Source of the DNA: Byssothecium circinans
Lineage: Eukaryota > Ascomycota > Dothideomycetes > Pleosporales > Massarinaceae
Reading direction: 5' to 3'
DNA length: 28,433 nucleotides
Assembly: GCA_010015675.1 (NCBI GenBank)
Contig: ML976981.1
Span: 1,107,155 to 1,135,587, forward strand
A program made the position numbers and the translations under genes. Below are positions 19,698-28,433 of the stretch, one piece after another (within the stretch, counting starts at the first letter, position 1; each line of letters opens with the position of its first letter). Below the pieces are notes generated by a model. That model had not been told where the DNA came from and did no database searches. It saw only the letters and a list, made by a program, of their open reading frames with translations.

Positions 19698-19764
19698 TGT
19701 CACAGAAGTGGAAGAGAGCAGAAATTGGGGAGCTTGCCGGCCTACATCTGGGCGACGGTGCCAA

Positions 19765-19771
19765 CTTTATA
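19765..19771 (-). promoter_or_regulatory. TATA box of the GH5 gene
   Basis: TATAAAG on the minus strand, 68-74 bases upstream of the GH5 ATG, a normal distance for a fungal core promoter. Confidence 0.5.
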
Positions 19772-19850
19772 CGTCGTAAAACATCGTCACGGCACCGGAA
19801 AATCGGATGAATGCTGTCCGCACATTTCTGTCTTTGGGATGGAGCGCCGT

Positions 19851-19875
19851 GGTTAGGACGGTTAGGACGGTTAGG
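19851..19875. repeat. 9-bp tandem repeat GGTTAGGAC
   Basis: Two complete units and a partial third (GGTTAGG), located about 155-180 bases upstream of the GH5 ATG. It could be a cluster of binding sites or a chance microrepeat. Confidence 0.8.
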
Positions 19876-20684
19876 TACAGTACATGTGCCTTGGTACCTT
19901 CCGATGGAGAAGACTTCCCCGCAATTGCGGAGGAAATTACGGGAGTTACCCAACAGCGTTAGCGCCGCACGGGACAACCTCGGCACGGTCACTGGCCAAG
20001 CCCGACCGCAACAACAACAGACTAGCAGTAGATAGAGGAGTAACTAGGGGTACGCATAAAGGACTGGATTCCCCATCGATGGGTTTTGTGAAGTATGGTT
20101 GTTGGCTTATAATATTTCCCGACATTTTGCTACCGCGAGAGGAATAAACCCAAATCTGCGATCCACCGTTATGATAACAACCACCGCGGTCGCACGCATT
20201 ATCCCGTCTCTATCTCCATGTCCTCGACAACATCAGCATTGCAGGCTTGCACTGATCGCACCTTGACTCGGAACACACCAGCCAACTTTTCGCTTCACTG
20301 GTCACGGCCGGCATGTGAAGATGAAATCAAAGTGTTGAAGTGGGCTTGCAACGAGACAAGATGAGGACTTCCGGGATAGGGGCCAGCTCGTACTGAGAAC
20401 AATAATCAATTGGATCCCGACATCTGGACATCCAGGCCGTGATGCAGCCTGCTCACGTGCATGCCCAGTCGTGGGGTAGCCCTTGGGGGCTAATCTCGCC
20501 ACGAGCCATCTCAGCCGCTCAGCCTTGTGGATGCCAAACCTCCATTTGCACTCCACGGTACATACGACATCGATTGATTGCTATTCCTACACATGTCTTC
20601 CTCTGCTTTGTAGCTGTGCCATGTCGTGATCCCCCTGCGCACGCCTTGTCGTACCATGGTAATGTCTTCTGTCCGAAACTCCTC

Positions 20685-23600
20685 ATGAGCGAGCCGGACC
20701 TCGAAGCCTCGCTGCTCCAGCGATGGTTTCCTGTGTCGCCGCCAGGCACATTGACACAGCACGAACCCTTCTCGGAAACAGATTTGCGCGATATATCAAA
20801 CGTGCTGCGACGTGTGGGGCAAGGCGCGTGGTCCCGCATTCCCCGCATCTACGCCGTCCTCCGTTTGCTCGACCGCCTTGATGTGATCGGCCTCTTCCTT
20901 GCGCAAGAGATATCGGACGTCTATTTCCCCTTCACGCCCCAGACACTCCCGCAGTCGCTGAACCCCTCCGTTGCCCATGGCTTCCTCAAGACACAGCGCG
21001 TGGTGCTATCGAGCGCCCTCGACCTCGAGCGAGAATCGGGCCGACACCGCCACTTTCGGAGCGCCGACGACGTGCCATTCATAAAGGTGGAAGAGCTGGG
21101 AAAGGGCCAGTATGGCTTTGTGGATAGAGTCATATCCACCGTTAGTCACAAGGAGTATGCGCGGAAGCTCATCCCGCGCGGTCGCACCTTTCAGCGTGAT
21201 CAAAAGATTCTCCGGGACTTCGAGCGCGAACTAGGTACGCTCAAAAAGCTTCGGAACCACCGGCACATTGTCCAGCTCATCGGCAGCTACACGGACCCTC
21301 GATTTGTAGGCATCGTCATGTCGCCCGTAGCTGAATGTGACCTCAAAGATTTCCTTCATAATTGTGCAAGCGACGGCAAGAAGTCACCCCAGTCGTTCCT
21401 CCGTTCTTTCTTCGGCTGCCTTACCTCCGCTCTGACGTACCTGCACGATAACACCGTTCGCCACAAAGACATCAAACCTCAAAATGTTCTTGTTTCACAG
21501 CACAGTGTATACCTCACCGACTTTGGCATCTCGATGGACTGGTCCGACGTGGGGCAGAGCACGACGACAGGACCAACACCAAAGACGGCACGTTATTGCG
21601 CGCCCGAAGTTTCGGATTCCGCGCCGCGAAACACGTCGTCTGATATGTGGTCGCTGGGCTGTGTCTTCCTCGAAATTTGGACTGTTCTTAAAGGCGAGAC
21701 CGTGGCGAACCTTCACGCCTTCCTCGAGGCCAATGGCGCCTTATCATCATGTTACCATCTCAACATTGGTGCCACGTTCTCATGGATGAAGATTCTGGAA
21801 TCAAGGCCCACACTGGCAGATAATCCTCCCCTAGCTTGGATACACCATCTACTCGCTGAAGACAAGGACAAGCGATGGACTGCACGCCAACTTCTCTCGG
21901 AGATCGAGAATATCAATAGCAACCCCGAGGCCAAATTTGCCTTCTCAGGGCACTGTTGCATGCCAGACCTTGAATCAGCTGAGAGCGTTATATCATCCAA
22001 TGGTTCACTCACTCCCGCCCCTATATCGGAAGTCGCAGACATCCGCGCTGCGCACAGGGAAGCAATAGGTCCGAGAAATGAAATTGCAGAAGACGATAAG
22101 ACATTGGGTTTGTTGAATGTCGAGCCTCAGCCTGACAGCACTGCGCTGATTGACGAGAGCGATCTGTCACGATCCGCATCAGAAGTCGCTTTTGGAAACT
22201 TAACGAAGGTGGGAGAGAACCAACTCATGGCTGTGGTAGAATCACCGGAAAAGAAGTTATTTTCAAGCAGGCACGATGAGAGAGCGACGCTGTCGCATAG
22301 CCGCACCGATAATCAAGAGAGGCCCAAGTCTACGCGCCCCGAAATTTCGCAGGCTACGGTAGCCTCCGTGTCTATGGAGACGACGCCGCCTATGCATCTG
22401 AAAAATGGTTCATCATTCTCAGGCAACACCTCACAAAAGGGCTCCAATCCCACAAGCAAGAACGTCAAGGTTGATCACACCGATCAGCACATGAGACCAG
22501 TCGGAGTTACTGGTACTGATGAAAACGTAGAGCATTCATCCCATCCAACTCTATCCCGTCCCGAACAGACTGCTGCTTGGATGGCTACTAGCGAACCGGA
22601 CCATCAAAATATGTTGGAGAATGTGACAAGCGCCGCTTCTGGGCATTCAACACTGTCTAGCGCATACGCTGCGTCGGATGAGGCAGCTCTACGGAGTCCG
22701 AATATCTCGGATACCGGCCCCGGCAAGGACGACACCATTATTCATCAACTTAACAACGACATTTCTCAGAAGCAACCGGATGATACGGCAAGAGCCTTGC
22801 ATAGAGACCGTTCATCAAGCCTGCGGCGGGCTTTTTCTTTCGAGCTCGAACCCAGTCTCACAGAGGAGGCGTTGGTGAATGAGCCAACATCAGCCGCAAA
22901 AGATACTGCAACCGCTACGGATGCTGTGCCGGTCAGCTATGGCATTGAGGAAATTTCAAGGCTGGAGGGAAACGTGATGCCTCCCTACAGTTCACCTGAG
23001 CCTCCGCCTTCTCTTAGTCATGATCTTCCTGCGACGAAAAATGCGGCATCACAGTCGCAACTCGATGGACCTGAACCGCAGCCTCGGCCAACTATGGATA
23101 TAGAAGTGACAAGCAGCGACAAAAAACCCAGACGCATATGTTCGAGATGTTACGAAGAACTCACAGGCCAGTACGTTAGAGCTTGTGGAGGGACGTTCCA
23201 TCTAAAGTGCTTCACCTGCGCTGTAAGTACCAGACGTCCAATGGCCCATTAAGCCACTAACGTTACAAAAGGATTGCGAGAAGATTGTCGCGTCGAGTTT
23301 CTTCCCCGTCCCCGGCAAGGTTATCGGAGGAAAGTTCATATCTCTGGCCAATCCTCCCGATGGGCATACTGAAGAAGTGCCGTTGTGCGAAATCGACTAC
23401 TTTCGACGTTTAGACTTGCTTTGTCATACCTGTGGACAGGCCCTAAGGGGCTCATACATTACCGCTGTTGGCCACAAGTATCATACCGACCATTTCACCT
23501 GCTCGGAACCTGGCTGCGGCCTAGATATCGGGACTAACGACTCATACTACGAACATGACGAAGCGGTTTTGTGCAAGCGTCACTACCTTCGACACGCTCA

Positions 23601-25478
23601 CAACTGTCATGGATGTGAGATGCCGGTGTTAAAGCAGTTTGTCGAGATATTCCGCAACGGTCAAAATCAAGTGTGGCATCCTGAATGCTGTAAGTACCTT
23701 GGTGTATCGCTCATCAGATGCAGCTTACAAGATGACAGACATGATTCATAAGTTTTGGAATGTGAGAGTGCAAGGCGAACACGGCGATTTCTTCACCACC
23801 GGTAAAATACCAACAGAGAACGGCTTGGAAGTAGACCAATGTCACGTAGACGCATCAATGGACCGAACTGAGAAGTTAATGAACGATATCTGGATTGTTC
23901 TTTCGACGTTCGAAGAAGGCTGTGCAGCCTCGATATCGGATATGCTCCTACATGTCAGCGAGTCAGCGCCGGCAACAGCACTGTCGACCTCGGCCTATTT
24001 TATCCTCAAGATCGAGAAGTTTTTTGAAGTGCTGGACAGACTCGACAAATTGAACCAAGCTAAGGAGAGAGAAGGTGAGTAAAGCGCCATTGAGTGGAAC
24101 ACTGTGATTTAACAAATAGTAGGACTCCGCATGTCACGCGAGCAAAAACTCCTTTGCAAAAAGATCGTTGCCTTCTTCGCATTGGTAGCATCGACCCACG
24201 AGAAGCCTTTTGTTGGCGTAACGCAGGAGCTTCTCTCTCTGGTCACTGGACTTGCCCATTACTTGAAACTTCTCATGCGAATCGGTCTCCAAGCGGCAAA
24301 ATCTCTCGATCCTTATAACAAGGAAGCCGTTATTTCAACTTTCCTGAACGGAATAGCAACGATTGGGCAAATGGACATGCAGCTGGAACTACGCAGCAAG
24401 TTCCGGCAAAACGACTACCGGACTAGCAGTGCAGACCTTTGTGGTCTTTGTCAGAAGAGTCTTGACAGCGGGCAGCCTTGCTACTGGACCCATTCTCGGG
24501 CCTTCCACGTCGATTGTATCAGCTGTCCTCTTTGCAACGGCCTTCCCGCCACCTCATACGACATCAACAGGAACCCTTCTGTCACATGTTCTCAGTGCGA
24601 TTACGGGGACATGACGGGCTTCATCTCTCAAAACATTGGAGCGAGCTTCATCATTCTAGACTCAAGATCGTCTGTCTATGCCCACCTACTCTTCGTTGCC
24701 TGGGCTCGTCTTGCTCACATAGTCAAACCCAACGATCCTCTTTGTATGTACTCGTTCCCATTACACGATCTGTTCTTCAGCGCACACTGACCCTCTACGC
24801 AGCAACCCTCGTCCTCCCACAAGCACCAACAGCGCATGCAGATCAACACGACGTCCAGGATAAGGACGTAAACGACGCCAAGCCTCCACCAAACCCATGT
24901 CCGCCAGGTTGGAAGGCTTATTGGTCTGCACCGTATGTATTCTTCTTCACGCAACAGCTTTTCAAACCACTAAGCAATGGAACAGGGCCGCGAAGTACAT
25001 GTACATGAATACCCGAACAGGAAAATCTCAATGGGAATATCCGACAGAAGAAGACATAGCAAATGAGCAAGCCTCTTCAGAAGAGATAGTCACGCATGGC
25101 CAAGCACCGAGCCACAATACCCAGGGCTCCAAGTCGAAGTCCCCTCTAAATGACTACCCGCCGAACTCCTTGGTCCTTGATGACATTCCACGCCTCGTGG
25201 CTGCGCAGCAGAGAGCTGAAACTGATCAGCCAAACGCACCAAGCGTGGCATCTGCCTCTGCTAGACAAGTCCCAGGTATAGTGAACTTCACGGACCCTTC
25301 ACACGGACAATCCCAGTCTCTCGATCAGCTACCTCAGATTTCTCTATCGCCTTCCAACGGGACGAATAGTGTAGAGGTCACGGCACCAGATATGGTGAAT
25401 CCGCCTTCCGGGGTTAAGAAGAAGAGTAGTAGTGGGTTCAACAAGTGGTTCAAGAGGAAGAGTACAAGTTTATACTAG
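20685..25478 (+). CDS. Protein kinase-LIM-WW fusion protein (1511 aa)
   Basis: Six exons: 20685-23222, 23272-23689, 23739-24074, 24123-24743, 24803-24932, 24986-25478. Residues 1-130 match the N-terminal helical segment found in many fungal accessory kinases (RIPRIYAVLRLLD, VYFPFTPQTLP). Residues ~134-410 are a Ser/Thr kinase: GKGQYG loop 139-144, Lys161, H-K-D 260-262 (RHKDIKPQN), DFG 279-281, APE 306-308, so it is probably active. A disordered linker runs to ~815. LIM1 (C819, C822, H839, C842, C845, C848, C885, D888), LIM2 (from C897) and a third finger (C958...C985, then YMIHKFWNV) read like the LIM array of Lrg1/Rga-type RhoGAPs. A helical part and another Cys-rich finger (C1204, C1207) follow, then a WW domain (W1341, W1364, P1367). 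No RhoGAP domain exists. The start is M at 20685; an earlier in-frame ATG at 20439 adds unconvincing sequence. The exon 4 acceptor may be 3 bases earlier. Confidence 0.85.
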
Positions 25479-25826
25479 GGCTGGTTTGCTGAGATACGTG
25501 AAGAACGCGTAGTTTTGCCTGTTAATGAATTGTTACTCAGAGCAGCAGGCATTCCTTATCGAGAAGATTAGCGAGCTGTAGCCGGTTGGCGCTTATAGCC
25601 ATCTACAGAGCTCTAAGCTGCATTAAGAACGTCGGTGATGTGCTCAGTGAAAGTCATTTTCATCTATTCGCAATTGAGGCTAATGAAGCCTAAAGACCTC
25701 TAGCTTCTGCCTATACTTACATTCCAGCATATGGAACGGTTACATCCAACACGCACAGAACACGTTAGGGACTGAACACCGACGATACGGTGTCATAAGG
25801 TGCAGGCACCTTGAGGTTGCAGCAAG
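25479..25826. other. Intergenic region
   Basis: 3' flank of the kinase-LIM gene and upstream region of the GH28 pseudogene. Nothing else was seen. Confidence 0.55.
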
Positions 25827-25834
25827 TATAAAAG
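25827..25834 (+). promoter_or_regulatory. TATA box of the former GH28 gene
   Basis: TATAAAAG, 66-73 bases upstream of the ATG at 25900. The core promoter appears intact although the coding region is broken. Confidence 0.5.
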
Positions 25835-25899
25835 TCCCAACCCGGACGCTCTTCACAATTCCAAGGCAGCATCGTTCTTTGCGATCACAGTTCTTCAAA

Positions 25900-27165
25900 A
25901 TGCACACAATTCATCTCTCGGCATTCATCTCTCGGCATCCATCTCTCGGCATCCATCTCTCAGCATCCACCGTACTAGCATCGTTCACCATTGCCATACA
26001 AGCTACTCCTCTAAAATACCAGGGCTGTATCTTGCATACCCGAAACAGCAAACTCCCCAATAGTCGACGACGCCCCTGCGATCCAAGCGACGCTCCAGAA
26101 ACGCGGCAACAAAGGCTACATTCACGTTCCAGCTGGTTCAGTCTGCAACATCATGACACCAATCAACTTCTCGCCCTGTCGTTCCTGCTTGTTTGACCAC
26201 GAAGGAACGCTCAACATCTCCAGCAAAGCGGAGCACTGGCGCGTCAAACCCGCAGGTCCTCACTTCCCCGGTGTGCAGGTGGCACGACGCCGAAGCAAAA
26301 CTAGCACCGGCGTCATCAACGGAAATAGTATCAGCGGAAATGAGAAGTTAGCCCCCATGGTCAACACCACGCAATGCTCATCAACACTCGTCTTCGAGAA
26401 CTTCAGCATTCTGAACCCGCTGGGTACATACTTTGAGCTCGACGGACACAATCCCAGAATCGAACTTCCAGGCCTGGAACTCAGCTGGAGTACACCACCT
26501 GCGACGACCCCATCCCGACTGGACGGCTTCACCATAACGAATACCTCGGACTTTCGGATCCGGAACACCGCAATCGACCCACACGTATTCCTGCATAAAC
26601 CATCAAAACGGCGTCCGGGAATCCCTCGTGTGGAAAGCTGCATGCAGTACCTTCCACGCCGAGGTATGGTTCGACGTCGAGTGGCAAGGAATTAACAATA
26701 TGCAGCAGACGGTGAACAACATTGACACGCGCGATCTGACCATCGCGCATACTTCGACAGCGACTGGCATCCGTACCTGTAACACGGGAAGCTTTACAGC
26801 AACCAACGTCATATGGAGCGATGTCCGGCTTGACAATGTGGGTTTGTGGGCTGAGATCACGTCGTGTTTTGGGGGCCCGAGGGAATGCAATAATGACCCG
26901 GTACTGGCTTTTGGCACTGAGCTACATCTTGATGTGGCGTTCAAGGACGCCGATGAAACGGCTTTGGTATAACGATGTGAAGCCTGTTTGTGGGATACTG
27001 CTGTCACCAAGCATGAGTGTAATATCGTGGCTGAGAATGTAGTCATTGAGGAGGGAAATTCGCATCCATGAGGAGCGCAATGACTGCATTGAGGTGGATA
27101 CAAAAGTGAATGTTTCTTCAGTAACGTGTCCTGTTGTTGATACCCGTTGGCCAGTCGATGTGGAC
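25900..27165 (+). pseudogene. Frameshifted GH28 (pectinase-family) pseudogene
   Basis: An ATG at 25900 opens a hydrophobic, signal-peptide-like start (MHTIHLSAFIS...). The body is in another frame, which has a TAA at 26012. From about 26030 that frame reads VDDAPAIQATLQKRGN, IHVPAGSVCNIMTPINF and FDHEGTLNISS, then ILNPLGTYFELDG and LDGFTITNTSDFRIRNT near 26560. These follow the parallel beta-helix pattern of GH28 rhamnogalacturonase/polygalacturonase-like enzymes. The frame then shifts: the segment where the catalytic Asp pair belongs is degraded, a third frame carries YGSTSSGKE where GHGxSxGSxGK is expected, and QTVNNIDTRDLTIAHTS follows in yet another frame up to a stop at 26970-26972. Further remnants run to about 27165. 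At least three frame changes and loss of catalytic residues make an intact enzyme unlikely; unrecognised introns could explain only part of this. Confidence 0.7.
25909..25970. repeat. 14-bp tandem repeat in the signal-peptide region
   Basis: Four units of ATTCATCTCTCGGC / ATCCATCTCTCGGC, at 25909, 25923, 25937 and 25951, plus a partial fifth. The period is not a multiple of three, so a change in copy number shifts the reading frame. Confidence 0.9.
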
Positions 27166-27600
27166 GTCATGGTTCTGAATCATGTCTTTTTGCATGTCTA
27201 AAGTGGAAGCGAGGACCCGTGATGTCAAAATATAGTAGAGAGGAAAGTACCAAAAGATCAATAATGAGGGATGTGCGGCGTGTGATTACAAGACGAAACA
27301 AGCAGATAGTATGTTCGCCCCGTGGCACACCGATTCGGAATCGCTGTGTATCGACAACGTCGCATGAGATAGTCGTTGTTCCCCTGTGTAAGGCTGGTGT
27401 TTTTACCAACGTTCCACCTAGCCATGCGCGTGGATGCCCAGAAATGCGCGAACCAGGCCGTATTGTGCAATGAACGACTCATTTCATCGTTTCCCACATA
27501 CCACTTACTCCTCTACACTACCGAAATACGGGTGATGCTTGTTCTACCACTGTTGTTAACTCCCAAACATTCCCGCCAAATACTGTGTAAATACACTCAC
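27166..27600. other. Region between the GH28 pseudogene and the BAH-like gene
   Basis: It probably holds the 3' end of the minus-strand BAH-like gene. A 79-codon minus frame at 27258-27497 could be a further exon, but I cannot place an in-phase acceptor with confidence. Splicing at 27550/27549 would give a stop after one codon. Confidence 0.4.
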
Positions 27601-28267
27601 CAACTTCAACGCCTTTGCAATGAAGCAATCCTCATCCGGAATCGCGGGCAGATTCCGATGAACCTTATCATGCACATCATAGATCTGCATCTTATCGTTC
27701 CCTTTGGTGAACTTCGGGCCCAAACTTTCCAGCTCGAGAACTTGAGCATGCGAGCTAACAATCGTCTTGTAGTACCAGACCGCCAGGAAGAACAGGCCTG
27801 TGACATCTTTCCTTTCCTCCTCGTCCATTTCCTGCCGAATATCGACGATAAGGACGTAGCCGCTATCGGGTAGGACGTAGACCGTGTCGCCGATCTTGTA
27901 CTGGGTCTTAGTCACGGGGTTGTACACTTGCTGGCACAGTTCGAGGTCGCTCCAGAGTGTGCGAGTGAAGGGTGTGCGTTTGATGACGGCGGTGAAGGCT
28001 GCGCGGTTTGCGATACGGTATACGACTGGATCGTAGTCGGCTGAGTAGTGGTGCGAGTGGAGTCAGCAATGGGTGCATATAGTGAATCGGTACGAAGGTC
28101 ATACTTTCACGATGAGGAGGTTCAGGCCAGCCACTCAGGTCTATGCCTGGGACCTGGTGGGAGACTGGACATACCCAGTTCTCCTTGGGAGGAACTACAT
28201 CCGTACTGGAACTCGTCGTCCCATGTTTCGTGTGTTTCGCGGGCCTTGTTTTTATCGATTTTGTTGG
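27601..28267 (-). CDS. BAH-domain-like protein, ends unresolved
   Basis: Two exons can be read on the minus strand, 28267-28105 and 28040-27601, joined by a 64-base intron with donor GTATGA, a GCTGAC branch site and acceptor CTCAG. The join ...WPEPPHRE-TDYDPVVYR keeps frame. The second exon contains YKIGDTVYVLPDSGYVLIVDIR and GLFFLAVWYYK, a spacing that resembles the start of a bromo-adjacent-homology (BAH) domain, a chromatin reader and interaction module. The match is moderate. A donor GTGAGT at 27600 follows exon 2. The first exon begins after a plausible acceptor (ACTCAG at 28268), and no ATG is in frame, so the true 5' end is upstream or outside the window. The coordinates cover only the part I can support. 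Confidence 0.45.
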
Positions 28268-28377
28268 CTGAGTGCAGCGTGTCCAACAGTCCGTACTACG
28301 CTACGTATGAGCTCATGAGGTGTACGTTACGGGTCAAATTAGAGCTACTTACGTACGGAGGGCTTAAAAAAAGCTGA

Positions 28378-28409
28378 TTACGGGCCGTAGGCGTAGCTAC
28401 GGCCCGTAA
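28378..28409. repeat. Perfect 13-bp inverted repeat with 6-base loop
   Basis: TTACGGGCCGTAG, then GCGTAG, then CTACGGCCCGTAA: all 13 pairs match. It lies near the window edge, beside a short T/A-rich tract. It may be a transposon end, a MITE fragment or a cruciform-forming element. Confidence 0.85.
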
Positions 28410-28433
28410 ACACGTGATACCTGTCATCACTCT

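Larger units (their letters stand above)
19698..20684. other. Divergent promoter region (GH5 / kinase-LIM gene)
   Basis: About 990 bases separate the two divergent start codons. The GH5 side has a TATA box. The kinase side includes an in-frame upstream extension from 20439 that I take as leader. No separate gene was recognised. Confidence 0.55.

Noticed and set aside
20439..20684. 82-residue N-terminal extension of the kinase-LIM protein
   Set aside because: The composition is unlike the rest, and the family's conserved N-terminal segment begins just after the ATG at 20685. Kept only as an alternative start.

Overview
The window looks like nuclear DNA of a filamentous ascomycete (Pezizomycotina). 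The evidence is short introns of 47-83 bases with GT(A/G)NGT donors, CTAAC/CTGAC-like branch sites and CAG/TAG acceptors; fungal versions of Rpn8, Pex16 and an Sws1/Shu2-type SWIM protein; a secreted GH5 enzyme; and a fungal-type accessory protein kinase. A dothideomycete is my guess, but the sequence alone does not settle the class. I see no tRNA, rRNA or CRISPR array.

Layout. 0-1.1 kb: one disordered, unrecognised ORF (minus). 1.1-6.9 kb: gene-free, AT-rich and TpA-rich DNA. It holds a degenerate ~30-bp minisatellite and two ghost reading frames whose stops are nearly all TAG/TAA, which is what repeat-induced point mutation (RIP) of a transposon would leave. 6.9-10 kb: an accessory stretch with a possible membrane protein carrying 11-residue repeats, and an unrecognised 319-residue protein preceded by a TATA box and a 39-bp tandem repeat. 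10.8-16.8 kb: a conserved housekeeping island with a SWIM-domain (Shu2/Sws1-like) protein (+), proteasome subunit RPN8 (-, 3 exons), peroxin PEX16 (-, 4 exons) and an HD-domain hydrolase (+). 16.9-17.4 kb: four copies of a 33-bp palindromic element between two convergent genes. 18.2-19.7 kb: a secreted GH5 glycoside hydrolase (-, 3 exons). 20.7-25.5 kb: a six-exon gene for a 1511-residue protein. 25.9-27.2 kb: a frameshifted GH28 pectinase-family pseudogene. 27.6-28.3 kb: an incompletely resolved BAH-like gene (-). A perfect 13-bp inverted repeat sits at the right edge.

The most unusual item is the 20.7-25.5 kb gene. It joins a complete Ser/Thr kinase domain of the expanded fungal accessory type, through a long disordered linker, to the LIM-domain array otherwise characteristic of the Lrg1/Rga-type Rho GTPase-activating proteins. 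It then ends in a WW domain with no RhoGAP domain. The kinase and the start of the first LIM domain lie in one uninterrupted exon, so the fusion is in the genome itself.

The housekeeping genes have no obvious shared pathway. GH5 (apparently intact) and GH28 (broken) both belong to plant or cell-wall polysaccharide breakdown. Splice sites were placed by eye from family conservation and phase; every joined gene was checked for a length divisible by three.
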